64,000 nucleotides of DNA from WVXP01 sp964348095 (GCA_964348095.1 CAYGBK010000015.1:124001-188000), one strand, 5' to 3'. Numbered from the stretch's first letter, positions 53,825 to 62,994 are shown. Program-made: numbers and translations. The notes: a model not told the origin generated them from the letters alone.

Positions 53825-53942
53825 GGTGAGCTAAAAGGTTGAGATCAACTGTTCCGAGTTGTTAGGCACAGCCGTCAGCTAGAACTGTCTCATGTCAAAG
53901 CACGACACCGTCGACAGGCTGTGGTGAATTGGTCGGTTCTCG

Positions 53943-54245
53943 TTAGAAAGACCAGGGATACACCGTGTTGATACCCCCACAGGAAGGGCACTTCTTTCCA
54001 CCGTGATCATGCAGACCGGCAGGCCCCCGGCAGGCGCTCCATGCGAAGGGCACCTGTATGGAGACGAAGACTGAAATCCCCAGTACAATCCAACTCCAGT
54101 AGCCCGCGTGAATCAGGAAGAGAAACCCAGCGATGGCGTACAGAAAAAGGGCGAAGAAAAAAAACACCCCTGGGGCGCTTGAACCGCCAGGCCAGGGCTG
54201 ACTGATGTCAACCGGGTATGCCTTAGCACATCTCTTGCATATCAT
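53943..54245 (-). CDS. Membrane protein with split zinc ribbon
   Basis: 100 residues. An N-terminal CKRCAKAYP and a C-terminal CPSCGGINTVYP bracket two hydrophobic segments (VFFFFALFLYAIAGFLFLIH and WIVLGISVFVSIQVPFAW). The two Cys pairs could together form one zinc ribbon on the cytoplasmic side. Unknown function. It is the first gene of the minus-strand run. GTTAGGC, a perfect integron-type core sequence, lies at 53861-53867 between it and the macro-domain gene. Confidence 0.6.
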   Translation of the reverse strand: MICKRCAKAYPVDISQPWPGGSSAPGVFFFFALFLYAIAGFLFLIHAGYWSWIVLGISVFVSIQVPFAWSACRGPAGLHDHGGKKCPSCGGINTVYPWSF

Positions 54246-54607
54246 TGTATGAACCGATCCATCGTCCTAGGAAAGGTTTTCCCCATAATCCACCGGAACG
54301 GGCACCCCCGACGCTCTTTTTCAGAGACCAGATACTACCTCGTGGCTAAGCAAGCCCCATGCCAAGGGATTGTTTGGATCGACAACACTGGTCGAGAACC
54401 GGAGAAATTTGAAAAAGGCTTGCAAGAAGCTGTTTGGCCAGGTTTGGGATATGATGAGGGCGACGACCTATTCAATTCGAAGGGACAAATCATGTATGAT
54501 AGGGATCACAACGCTTGATGGCTTCACGTTTCGTTTGGCGAGAATGACATGGGCGCTCAATTTTGCCCAGTCGCCGTTGATCTCTTTGAGATCGGGAGGA
54601 GGCGGTC
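54246..54607. other. Intergenic stretch before the M3 peptidase gene
   Basis: About 360 bases with two overlapping plus-strand frames of about 80 codons, neither with a motif or a sensible ribosome site. I regard them as chance frames. The GGAGGAGG ribosome site of the peptidase gene ends the stretch. Confidence 0.35.
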
Positions 54608-56335
54608 ATGGATAGGACAGCTCAAGAAGAGAAGGAGTTTCCACGGCGGCTCGTTCCCCCGGATGCAGACTTAGGCCGATGGGCCGACATAGAGCCTCTT
54701 TTGGTGGCCCTCCATTCGAGAGAGATAGAGACCCGGGCTGACATGGAGCGATGGCTTTTGGATCTCAGCGAGTTGGCCTCTTGCATTGATGAGGAGGGCT
54801 CGCGCCGCTACATTGCCATGACATGCCATACAGACGATCCAGTGTCCGAAAAGGCGTATCTCTATTTCGTGGAAGAGATTGCTCCTCGATTCAAACCGTG
54901 GTGGCAGAAGCTGTTCAGAAAGTACACTGACCATCCCCTTCGAAGCAGTCTCGAGCGGGAGCGATACGCCGTTTTGGATCGGAGGATTGAAAATGAAGTC
55001 TTGTTGTTCAGGGAGGAGAATGTCCCTCTCGAGGTGGAGGAGGCGAAGCTCTCTCAGCAGTACCAGAAGATCACCGGGGCAATGACAGGCTGGTTCGAGG
55101 GCAAAGAGCAAACCCTCCAACAACTCGGGCGATACTTAGAGCAACCCGACCGAAATGTCAGACAGACCGTGTGGGAGATGATTATCTCGAGGCGCCTCGA
55201 GGATAGCGAGAAGATTGAGGGGATCTTTGATCGACTCATCGACCTTCGACAGGAAATTGCCAGAAACGCCGGATTTGAAAACTATCGAGACTATGCATTC
55301 CGCCATAGGGAGCGATTCGATTACGCGCCCGATGACTGTTTCCATTTTCACCAGACTATCGAAACAGTCGTCGTCCCCGCAGCGAGAGGGATTATGGAAG
55401 AACGTCGGAGTCGACTCCGGGTTGACCCCCTCCGGCCATGGGATCTAAATGTGGACACAGAGGGTCGGCCTCCGCTTCATCCCTTCAAAAGTTCAGACGA
55501 ACTGATCGACGGCTGTTTTCGGATATTTTGTCGGATTGATCCGGAATTTGGGAGACACTTTGCCGACCTCAGAGAGAAGGGTCTTCTCGATCTCGAGAGT
55601 CGCAAGGGTAAAGCACCGGGTGGCTACCAGAGTAACCTCAGTGAGGTGAGGCTACCGTTTATTTTCATGAATGCAGTGGGTATCGACGGGGATGTCCGGA
55701 CCCTTCTTCACGAGGGTGGCCATGCTTTCCATACGCTGGCGTGCCGCAATGAATCCCTCCATTTCTATCGGGAGCCTCCCATCGAGTTCTGTGAAGTTGC
55801 CTCCATGAGTATGGAGCTCTTAGGGGCGCAATTTCTGAATGAGTTTTACGATGAAGAGGGTTCTCGACGCTCCTATAAGGATCTTCTTGAAGAGGTGATC
55901 ACACTTTTTCCGTGGATTGCCACCATCGATGCTTTCCAGCACTGGATCTACACTCACGAGGGTCACACGCGCAAAGAAAGAAGGGATTTTTGGCTCGATC
56001 TGCGGCGTCGATTCGGCGGTATCGAGGACTGGCAAGGCTTTGATGATGGCCTCTCAAACTTGTGGCAAAAACAACCCCACCTTTTCCTTCACCCCTTCTA
56101 TTACATAGAATATGGAATCGCACAATTGGGGGCGCTCCAGGTGTGGAGGTTGGCCAGAGAAGACGTCAGGCAAGCTACCCGGCTTTTTCGATCTTCCTTG
56201 TCACTCGGTGGTTCCAAACCCCTGCCGGTCTTGTTTCGGAATGGTGGTATCCGTTTCGACTTCGGCCCTCAAACGATAGAGAACCTTGTGAACGAGGTCC
56301 TAGATCAGTTGCGCGCCATAGGAAAGGCAGATTAA
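54608..56335 (+). CDS. M3-family metallopeptidase (oligoendopeptidase-like)
   Basis: 575 residues. The zinc motif HExxH is HEGGH at 368-372 in DVRTLLHEGGHAFHTLACRN, with the third ligand Glu in PPIEFCEVASMSMELLG. The all-helical surroundings and the ending (ETIENLVNEVLDQL-like C-terminus) match oligoendopeptidase F and thimet-type enzymes, which degrade short peptides in the cytoplasm. Length fits. The ATG has GGAGGAGGCGGTC upstream. It marks the return to normal gene organisation and overlaps by four bases with the convergent GNAT gene. Confidence 0.9.
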   Translation: MDRTAQEEKEFPRRLVPPDADLGRWADIEPLLVALHSREIETRADMERWLLDLSELASCIDEEGSRRYIAMTCHTDDPVSEKAYLYFVEEIAPRFKPWWQKLFRKYTDHPLRSSLERERYAVLDRRIENEVLLFREENVPLEVEEAKLSQQYQKITGAMTGWFEGKEQTLQQLGRYLEQPDRNVRQTVWEMIISRRLEDSEKIEGIFDRLIDLRQEIARNAGFENYRDYAFRHRERFDYAPDDCFHFHQTIETVVVPAARGIMEERRSRLRVDPLRPWDLNVDTEGRPPLHPFKSSDELIDGCFRIFCRIDPEFGRHFADLREKGLLDLESRKGKAPGGYQSNLSEVRLPFIFMNAVGIDGDVRTLLHEGGHAFHTLACRNESLHFYREPPIEFCEVASMSMELLGAQFLNEFYDEEGSRRSYKDLLEEVITLFPWIATIDAFQHWIYTHEGHTRKERRDFWLDLRRRFGGIEDWQGFDDGLSNLWQKQPHLFLHPFYYIEYGIAQLGALQVWRLAREDVRQATRLFRSSLSLGGSKPLPVLFRNGGIRFDFGPQTIENLVNEVLDQLRAIGKAD

Positions 56336-56850
56336 TTCTCTTTTTTTAGGATATAGCGCATTCTGAGGGCCTTCTGTCCTGCGGGATAAGTCCACGGTTC
56401 TGTGCGGTTGATTTCGAAACCGTGACGGTGAAAGAAGGACTGCCCTTTGACATTGGATTCGGCGACAGACAGACGGACTTCAGAGATCGGAATCTGTCCT
56501 GAAAAAGAGAGGGGCCACTGCTTGGCGAATTCAATCATCTGGGATCCGATTCCCTGGTTCCTCCGTGCCTCTTCTACAGCAATGGCTACGATTTCAGCAA
56601 AGTAGGGTCCGCGTCTCTTCTCTTTTCTGATTATCATCATAAGAATACCGACGGGAGTATTTCCATCATCCCGAGACTCCTCAGCGACGTAAGTATGGAC
56701 GCCTTCGGAAACGAAGAAATCGGTCAAGACGGTCTCATAGTCCCCATAAACCGAGAACGCCTCGAGGGCAAGGGAACGGAGGAAGGCGAGGTCGTCAGGA
56801 AAGGCCTGTCGGACGATCATTTGGTGACCGGTGTTCTTCGTTGCCTCCAT
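56332..56850 (-). CDS. GNAT-family N-acetyltransferase
   Basis: 172 residues. MIVRQAFPDDLAFLRSLALE is a normal GNAT start and EIVAIAVEEARRNQGIGSQM is the acetyl-CoA-binding strand and loop; VAESNVKGQSFFHRHGFEIN completes the fold. The acceptor is unknown. The ATG at the M11 position (GHQMIVRQ) is an alternative start. Convergent with the M3 peptidase gene. Confidence 0.85.
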   Translation of the reverse strand: MEATKNTGHQMIVRQAFPDDLAFLRSLALEAFSVYGDYETVLTDFFVSEGVHTYVAEESRDDGNTPVGILMMIIRKEKRRGPYFAEIVAIAVEEARRNQGIGSQMIEFAKQWPLSFSGQIPISEVRLSVAESNVKGQSFFHRHGFEINRTEPWTYPAGQKALRMRYILKKEN

Positions 56851-57070
56851 GGTTGTCAGCCCCTCTCTGTGGTCAAGAGGTAAACAGCTGGGCAGGCAGA
56901 GTATATCACAAAGCCTTGAACCGGGCGTCTTTTCATGTTAAGAATGCGAGCGAACTTGTTTCTGCACGATATTCTGGTAATTGATTCGACCCCCCGCAGT
57001 TCACAAAAGAACTGTTCCACTGGTAGGGGATCCGCGGGATTGCTACGCCACGCTGATGGAGGAAAAGACG

Positions 57071-57556
57071 ATGGCCAAGACAAAACAAATCTCTGTTTTT
57101 CTTCCGAATACACCGGGCGAACTCCTCAAGCTCTGTGATTATCTGAAAGGGGAGGATGTCAACATTCTGGCGATTAGCATTCAGAATGCCAGGGACTACG
57201 TTGAAGAGCTTTTCAAAGCCAGGGAGAGAACCGGTCGTCGAATCGTTTTGGAAGAGAGCTATCGTGGCGTCCTGCGGGAATCTTCAGATTACTCGGTCAT
57301 TAGATTGGTTGTGGAACAGCCCGAAAAGGCTGAAGAAGTTCTGCAAAACGCGGAGTATACTGTTGATATAGAGCCGGTCATCTGTCTGACTTTGAAGAAC
57401 AAACCGGGCGCCCTCGGCGAGGTAGCGGGGAAGTTTGCCCAGGCCAACATCAATATCGACTATGTCTATGGATCGGTGATGGAAGATGCGGAGGAATCCC
57501 TCTTTGTCGTCCACATCCCAGAGATAAAAAAAGGTTTAGATCTCTTTGAAGATTGA
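57071..57556 (+). CDS. Tandem ACT-domain protein
   Basis: 161 residues from the ATG at 57071 (GATGGAGGA upstream); longer readings reach 56981. Two ACT domains: residues 2-70 (KQISVFLPNTPGELLKLCDY) and 85-155 (ICLTLKNKPGALGEVAGKFA). Stand-alone ACT pairs bind amino acids and are thought to sense them in regulation; relatives sit near ligases such as phenylacetate-CoA ligase in many anaerobes. No such gene is adjacent here. The role is therefore only a small-molecule-binding regulator. Confidence 0.87.
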   Translation: MAKTKQISVFLPNTPGELLKLCDYLKGEDVNILAISIQNARDYVEELFKARERTGRRIVLEESYRGVLRESSDYSVIRLVVEQPEKAEEVLQNAEYTVDIEPVICLTLKNKPGALGEVAGKFAQANINIDYVYGSVMEDAEESLFVVHIPEIKKGLDLFED

Positions 57557-57805
57557 CGATCCAGCCTCTTGGAAGGTACTTCCTGTCAGAGGCCAGGTGT
57601 GAAAAGGGACCAAAATTCTTGGCTTAACCAAGACAACAAAGATGTTGCTGACTCGGGTCTCTTTAGGCCGAATATCCGGAGTCCAGCAAAAGGCTAAGAA
57701 ACGTCACGTTGGTAGCATTGGCGCCCAGCGGCAAAGGCCGCCGGTTGAGAAAGTCACAAATGGCCGATTCCCCAAGAAGGATCACAGACCATATATAGGA
57801 CCAGC

Positions 57806-58252
57806 CTATTTGACCGTGACGCACGTACAATCAGCGGCGTGGCATACTTTGCTGGAAACGCTTCCGAGAAACAGGCCTTTGACGCTTCCCAGGCCACGAC
57901 TTCCAATGATAATCATATCAACGTCCTTTTCCCTGGCAAACTCGATGATTCTATCAGCCGGGTCGCCCTGTACCACTTCCGACTGGACGTTTTTTACACC
58001 GTTCTCTCTGGCCCGTTTTTCAGCTGCTCCAACGATGCCCTCACCGATTTTTTTGAAATACACGGCCTGAGGAGGTTGTTCGATTCTCTCAACCTTTATG
58101 TATTGGAGCACCTCGTCAGGGATCTTGTTGTCTGAAATCACATGGAGGAGATAGACGGTGGCGTCGTACTTCGCCGCGATGTCACTGGCATACTCAATGG
58201 CCCTTCTCGCATGATCTGAACCATCTGTGGCAACAAGGATTTTCTTAACCAT
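57806..58252 (-). CDS. Universal stress protein UspA family
   Basis: 148 residues, one Usp domain. It starts VKKILVATDGSDHARRAIEY and has the ATP-binding pattern GSRGLGSVKGLFLGSVSSKV near the end, so it belongs to the nucleotide-binding subgroup. Cytoplasmic. An extra segment of about 15 residues around residues 50-65 (VERIEQPPQAVYFKKIG) is normal for the group. Not closely similar to the tandem protein at 14.7 kb. Confidence 0.9.
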   Translation of the reverse strand: MVKKILVATDGSDHARRAIEYASDIAAKYDATVYLLHVISDNKIPDEVLQYIKVERIEQPPQAVYFKKIGEGIVGAAEKRARENGVKNVQSEVVQGDPADRIIEFAREKDVDMIIIGSRGLGSVKGLFLGSVSSKVCHAADCTCVTVK

Positions 58253-58463
58253 AAGTTAATGCCCTCCTTTCCTCTAAAAACCTTTTTCTCCCATTTTCTC
58301 TTCCCATCCAATAGATATCGACCGACTGGATTCAATGCGGGTGGCGACGGTCAACCACGTCACCTTTCCCTGTCCACTCGCCTCTTCGATTCGTGTTATC
58401 AGTCCACCGTGAAACCCCTACATTATTCTATCATGGTGCCTGAATAATTTCAGTTGTTCCTCT

Positions 58464-58667
58464 TCAGAAATATTGTAATAGCTTTTCAAAGGCTGTTTCA
58501 AGATTTGACATAATCTGTATGAGTTCTCCCATGAATTCGAATTCCACCAGATCTCTCTGTTTCTTTTGGGGGTGAGACCAGCAGATTGGGCCACGGATTA
58601 AAAGAGAGTGACCTCCGTGGGAGCCGTCGAATAACCGAATCCAGAGACCAAATAAAAGAGGCCGCAA
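58464..58667 (-). CDS. Possible small protein
   Basis: A 67-codon frame whose second half (HPQKKQRDLVEFEFMGELIQ, NLETAFEKLLQYF) has a natural amphipathic composition, while the first half does not. The real start may be an internal codon near 58590. No family or ribosome site can be pointed out. The surrounding 58253-58916 region is otherwise gene-free. Confidence 0.25.
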   Translation of the reverse strand: MRPLLFGLWIRLFDGSHGGHSLLIRGPICWSHPQKKQRDLVEFEFMGELIQIMSNLETAFEKLLQYF

Positions 58668-58916
58668 TTCTGTCTAGGTATAACGGCCATCATATCTTCC
58701 TGTATTTCCGCTTCCCTTTGTTGGAATTACTCACGCAATTTCAACGGGTCATCCCGCCCACTGGAGCAGGACGAATTTCTCAGCCTATTGAGATCCCTCG
58801 GCAAATTCTCTAAATCAGCCTTAATGGGGCCAAATGTCAACCGGCCGACTCGGAATGGGCCGGTTTAGTTCTCAGATGCCTTGTTAACAATTGAACACAT
58901 ACTTCACCTATTTTAC

Positions 58917-58944
58917 TTGACTTTACTAAAATTTACAGTATTAA
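58917..58944 (+). promoter_or_regulatory. Sigma-70-type promoter of the HD-GYP gene
   Basis: TTGACT at 58917-58922, 16 bases, then TATTAA at 58939-58944, in an AT-rich stretch. Transcription would start near 58951, only 23 bases before the TTG start codon chosen for the gene, which supports that start over the longer frame. Confidence 0.55.
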
Positions 58945-58973
58945 TAGATTGTTCTTCTGAGAGGGGCTCACCG

Positions 58974-60776
58974 TTGGAAAAGATTCATAGTTGCGTTATC
59001 ACACGGGCAATTCTCGAATACGTCGGCTCTCGACGTCCTGAGAGGGTGGATAGCCTTATCGAAAACCTTCACCCGGAGCTGGACGTTCTCCCCGACGCGA
59101 AGGCCTACCTCATGGATGGCAACAACTGGGTATCGAGCCAGGTCTGTGCGGAGATGTTTGAGCGGGCTCAGGGGATTTTTGACGATCCCCGTATTGCTTT
59201 CGCGATTGGCTATGACTCCACGGTGAATATGCGGGTGGGTGACATTCAGAAGGTCCTTATCCGATTTTTTGGTTCACCAAAAAGTATTCTCCTGAAAATT
59301 CAAAAGGTAAACGACAAATTCAATCGAAATAAGACCGTTGAGTTGGTCGAAATGGGCCGGCGGGACGCCATCATTCGTCTCCACTGGTTCAAAGAGACCA
59401 AGCCGGCAAGGAGCTTCTGCTATTTTGGCCAGGGTGTCTACCAGGCGATTCCCTTGTTATGGAAAATGCCTAAAGCGGATCTTCAGGAAACGGCCTGCTT
59501 CTTTGAAGGAGACGACTTTTGCGAATATCGGATGAGGTGGACCAAAAGGCCTTTCTTCTTCCCAATGAAATTCGGCGACTTCACTCGAAAAAGGTTCCTG
59601 GAGGAGAGCATTCAGGAAATGGAGCGGGACAAGCACCTGCTTCAACGAAAGTACGATGAGATTCATCAACTCAACCTTCAGCTCCAGAAAAAGGTGCGAC
59701 AACTCTCCTCGATCCAGGAGGCGAGTCAGGCTGTTGTCTCAATACTCGATTTGAAGAACATTCTCGAAGTTACCTTCAGCCTTTTGGTGAGTCTTTTTGG
59801 ATTTGATCGATTGGTTATTTTCACCATCGATGAGGACAAAAAAGCCCTGAAGATTCTTCATGCGAGCGGATCGGAAAAGGATCTCATAGAAAAGATAAAA
59901 AATTATGAGGTGCCACTGACGAGATTGAACAATATCCTTGCGCGGGTCGCCAGCACGGGTGTCCCCGCCATTATTGAAGACGTGAAAAAATCCTCGATCA
60001 ATTTGAAGAATCCAATCATCAAACTATTTCAACCAAAGGCGTTTGCAGTGGTCCCACTCATCGCCAAGAACAAGATCATCGGCGTTCTGGCGGCTGACAA
60101 GAGGGATGATAAGATTGCGGTGAGCCAGGAGGATAGGGATTACCTTGTGAGCTTTGCCAACAATATTGCCATCGCTATAGAAAACTCCAGACTCTACCAG
60201 GATCTGAAAAAGAATTTTGTCAGCTCCATTCAAGCCCTTGCCTATGCCCTCGAGGCGAAAGACCCTTACACCCGGGGACATTCCGAAGTGGTGGCCCAGT
60301 ATTCGACAAAGATTGCTCGCCAACTCGGATTCTCTGAGGAGAGAGTTGAACAGTTACGTCAAATGTGCCTTCTCCATGATATTGGCAAGATCGGCGTGGT
60401 GCCGGATATCCTCGAAAAGGACGGGGTCCCTAGCAGGAATGAATGGCAGATGGTGCGAAAACACCCTCTCATTGGCGAGAACATTGTCAGACCGTTGAGC
60501 CTGCCTCTGGAAATACGGTCTATCATTCGAAACCATCATGAGCGGTTTGACGGACGGGGATATCCAGATGGCCTCATCGGATCACAAATCCCCCTCGAAG
60601 CACGGATCATTGCCGTGGCTGATGCCTATGATGCGATGGTTTCGACCCGCCCCTACCGTAAAGCCATTTCATCGGAAAAAGCGCTTATGGAGCTTGAGCA
60701 GAAAGCAGGAACCCAGTTCGACCCAGAGGTGGTGAGCGTTTTCAAGCGTCTGATTCAGAGAGAATCGTTTAACTAA
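58974..60776 (+). CDS. Sensor-GAF-HD-GYP protein (putative c-di-GMP phosphodiesterase)
   Basis: About 600 residues from the TTG at 58974 (GAGGGG seven bases upstream; a longer frame from 58881 would cover the promoter). Domains: an N-terminal 4-vinyl-reductase/heme-sensor-like region (about 1-200; ACFFEGDDFCEYRMRW near its end), a coiled coil (MERDKHLLQRKYDEIHQLNL), a GAF domain (about 275-420; FDRLVIFTIDEDKKALKILH) and HD-GYP with HD in LLHDIGKIG (His468) and NHHERFDGRGYPDGL. The HHE and GYP motifs are complete, so c-di-GMP hydrolysis is likely. It acts in the cytoplasm; no membrane segment remains with this start. Confidence 0.88.
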   Translation: MEKIHSCVITRAILEYVGSRRPERVDSLIENLHPELDVLPDAKAYLMDGNNWVSSQVCAEMFERAQGIFDDPRIAFAIGYDSTVNMRVGDIQKVLIRFFGSPKSILLKIQKVNDKFNRNKTVELVEMGRRDAIIRLHWFKETKPARSFCYFGQGVYQAIPLLWKMPKADLQETACFFEGDDFCEYRMRWTKRPFFFPMKFGDFTRKRFLEESIQEMERDKHLLQRKYDEIHQLNLQLQKKVRQLSSIQEASQAVVSILDLKNILEVTFSLLVSLFGFDRLVIFTIDEDKKALKILHASGSEKDLIEKIKNYEVPLTRLNNILARVASTGVPAIIEDVKKSSINLKNPIIKLFQPKAFAVVPLIAKNKIIGVLAADKRDDKIAVSQEDRDYLVSFANNIAIAIENSRLYQDLKKNFVSSIQALAYALEAKDPYTRGHSEVVAQYSTKIARQLGFSEERVEQLRQMCLLHDIGKIGVVPDILEKDGVPSRNEWQMVRKHPLIGENIVRPLSLPLEIRSIIRNHHERFDGRGYPDGLIGSQIPLEARIIAVADAYDAMVSTRPYRKAISSEKALMELEQKAGTQFDPEVVSVFKRLIQRESFN

Positions 60777-61582
60777 AAGCTGTTTTCAGTGATTCTCCTT
60801 TTCCGGTTTGATTGCTGATTGTGTGCCACCCTATCCCTCCGAATCCTGTATAAACCCGTTTTTCTCAAGTAAAATGCGATCTCAACAGGAACGAGATGCT
60901 CGATCGTCTTTCCCTTAGATAGGTCTTTTCGGATGTGGGTTGACGACACGTGTCGCGTCGCGAAAGGCATCTCAAAGGGAACTATTTTCTCGGCAAAGGG
61001 GCGATTCTCTTTTTGAAGTGCCAGCCGCTTGATTCGGTCGGTGCCAACATTTCCACGGGTCGCTACGAGAAGCCGTGATTCTGCAAAGAGACGGTTTAAA
61101 GATGCGTCTCTGTCTTCATAGTACTTCGCATCGAGGATTCTGGTCAGCGTATCGTACCCCACAATGAATCTAATCATCGTGTTGTCTGGATAGGCTTTTT
61201 TGAGGAGCGTGAGTTTATCAACGAAGAGTCCTCGATTGGTAAAGGCAATTGACACAGTTGGATCGTTCTCGAAGCACAGCAACATCATCAAAAGCCTTTG
61301 CTCCAGGGAGACTCCAGCAATCTCTTTGTCCAGAGGCTTCTTGTCAAGGACCAAAACGATTTCATCAATTGGTTCCACCGTGCAAGCTCTCTCTATAAGT
61401 GCCTTGTGAGCCGTTGTCGGGGGGTTGAATGAAGACGGGAGGACCCCGAGACTTCTGCCTTGTCCCGTAATTCCCTGCAGTGCCCTTCTGATCAAATGAA
61501 ACACAGGGGGTTCCTCAAGGGGTGCTCCCCTAACGATCTCTCTGAGGCGATCCAGCTTGAGTTTCTCATCTCGTGGCTTCAT
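60773..61582 (-). CDS. NadD-like nucleotidyltransferase
   Basis: 269 residues. The nucleotidyltransferase fold is shown by GVLPSSFNPPTTAHKALIER, where TTAH stands for the HxGH motif with its first His missing, by FIVGYDTLTRILDAKYY, and by VSSTHIRKDLSKGK (the ISSTxIR motif). NadD makes nicotinate adenine dinucleotide; here the altered HxGH leaves doubt about that activity. It overlaps by 17 bases with the PncC-type gene before it, which acts on nicotinamide mononucleotide, so a common role in NAD salvage is likely. Convergent with the HD-GYP gene (4-base overlap). Confidence 0.75.
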   Translation of the reverse strand: MKPRDEKLKLDRLREIVRGAPLEEPPVFHLIRRALQGITGQGRSLGVLPSSFNPPTTAHKALIERACTVEPIDEIVLVLDKKPLDKEIAGVSLEQRLLMMLLCFENDPTVSIAFTNRGLFVDKLTLLKKAYPDNTMIRFIVGYDTLTRILDAKYYEDRDASLNRLFAESRLLVATRGNVGTDRIKRLALQKENRPFAEKIVPFEMPFATRHVSSTHIRKDLSKGKTIEHLVPVEIAFYLRKTGLYRIRRDRVAHNQQSNRKRRITENSF

Positions 61583-62054
61583 GACTGTTGCAGTACTCCA
61601 AAACCATTTCCAGTGCCTTTTCTGCCGCCAGTTCCTTGATCTGTATTCTTCTCCCTGGGAAGTGAAATCGTTTTACGGTGGCATCATCCGGGGTGGCAAG
61701 GGCAATAAAGACCGTCCCTACGGGGACTTCAGGTGTTCCTCCTGAAGGCCCAGCCACACCGGTTGCTGCTAGTCCAATCGTCGTTTTTCTTCCCTCACGA
61801 ATTCCCTCCGCCATTTCTCTTGCCACAGCCTCGGAGACAGGTCCATGCTGGTCGATCAGGGATTGTGGAACCCTGAGGAGTTCCACTTTGGTTTGGTTGC
61901 TGTAAGACACAACTGCCGACTCAAAGTAGTCCGAACTCCCAGCCACATTCGTGATGCGATGAGCGATCAACCCACCCGTACACGATTCGGCGACAGAAAT
62001 CGTGGCCCTCATTTTTCTCAGTAGATGGCCGATCCTCTCTTCGATTCGCTTCAT
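61566..62054 (-). CDS. pncC: Nicotinamide-nucleotide amidase (CinA C-terminal family)
   Basis: 162 residues, a stand-alone CinA C-terminal domain. SVAESCTGGLIAHRITNVAG contains the catalytic Ser/Thr-rich loop, followed by SAVVSYSNQTKVELL, GPVSEAVAREMAEGIRE and LAATGVAGPSGGTPEVPVGT. The enzyme deamidates nicotinamide mononucleotide to nicotinate mononucleotide, returning it to NAD synthesis. The next gene, overlapping by 17 bases, encodes a NadD-like enzyme that could use the product. The two form a short operon starting near 62054. Confidence 0.88.
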   Translation of the reverse strand: MKRIEERIGHLLRKMRATISVAESCTGGLIAHRITNVAGSSDYFESAVVSYSNQTKVELLRVPQSLIDQHGPVSEAVAREMAEGIREGRKTTIGLAATGVAGPSGGTPEVPVGTVFIALATPDDATVKRFHFPGRRIQIKELAAEKALEMVLEYCNSHEATR

Positions 62055-62313
62055 GGTTGGACTCCGTTGAACCGCCTAAGTGTGCTCGCGAGTCTCTCCC
62101 CTGAAGACAGTTTTATGTGGATCTTTCAGAATAGGACTTGGGTATCTCTCGTTGTTTTGACTGCGGTTTGGCGAGACGAAAAAACCCAAGGCAAATTGAA
62201 TCCCGGCGGATTATGAAAGCGCAACGGATTCAACGGCTTTCTCGAGTCAACATCATACTCCTTATCGGGTTTTGGGCCGAATGTCAATTTGACCAGTCGA
62301 GGAGTTTACTGAG

Positions 62314-62835
62314 TCTTCAAAATCTGATGAAAACGGGCTTGCAGAAAACCCCCCGGTTCTCTCGCCCGCTCTCCCCCGCAGAAATCTCTGGGGGATCGCT
62401 CGAGCTCTCAGAGTTCGCAGAGCGAGAAGGTCGATACATCAGATATTTGGCCTAATTTAATGAGAAAAATTAGGCCAAGTTATCTCCTCTGGATTGACCT
62501 CTCACCAATCCAGAGGACGTTCCCTCTGAGGCTCCGCGTGCTCTGTGAGAAATTGTAGAAACGTCCAATTCGCGGCTGAAAAGATTTTCCTCGTGCTGTC
62601 GGTTGTCAGTGGTCAGTTGTAACTATCTATTCACGTCATTCGACTAAGAATGAAATACCTTGAACCCCCTACTTGAATCCCGTGGATGGGCAAATCCTAG
62701 TCTTTTTGCCACAAACCACGGACGACAGACCACGAACAAAGAATTTTGGCTGAGAGCTTCCTGTCCCCTTTTCCGGCGAATCAATCTGCCAAAGCCGTGA
62801 CCAGCGTGTTCTGAAGGAACCGGGAACGGTCCGGG
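62314..62835 (+). repeat. Modular dispersed repeat, copy C (with insertion)
   Basis: Same blocks as A and B: TCAAAATCTGATGAAAACGG, TTCTCTCGCCCGCTCTCCCC, ATCGCTCGAGCTCTCAGAGT, hairpin 1 TTGGCCTAATTT / AAAAATTAGGCCAA (62447-62478), hairpin 2 CCTCTGGATTG / CAATCCAGAGG (62487-62515), TCCCTCTGAGGCTCCGCGTG, then about 160 extra bases, then TTTTCCGGCGAATC and CGTGACCAGCGTGTTCTGAA. The extra part contains GGTTGTCAGTGGTCAGTTGT and CCACGGACGACAGACCACG, short repeats of another kind. It lies between divergent genes and fills most of the 940-base gap. Confidence 0.85.
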
Positions 62836-62994
62836 CCGTAGGGATCCCATTCCTCTGCACCGGGAAAAGAGCTGTGCAGAGTCCCAGAACTAAATAGTAG
62901 GGACTTTCTATTGTCGGAATCTTGACAGACTCGATTGAGAATCGGAACATATGACATTCAAATCCGATAATGCTCGAAGTTCTGATGGCTAGAC

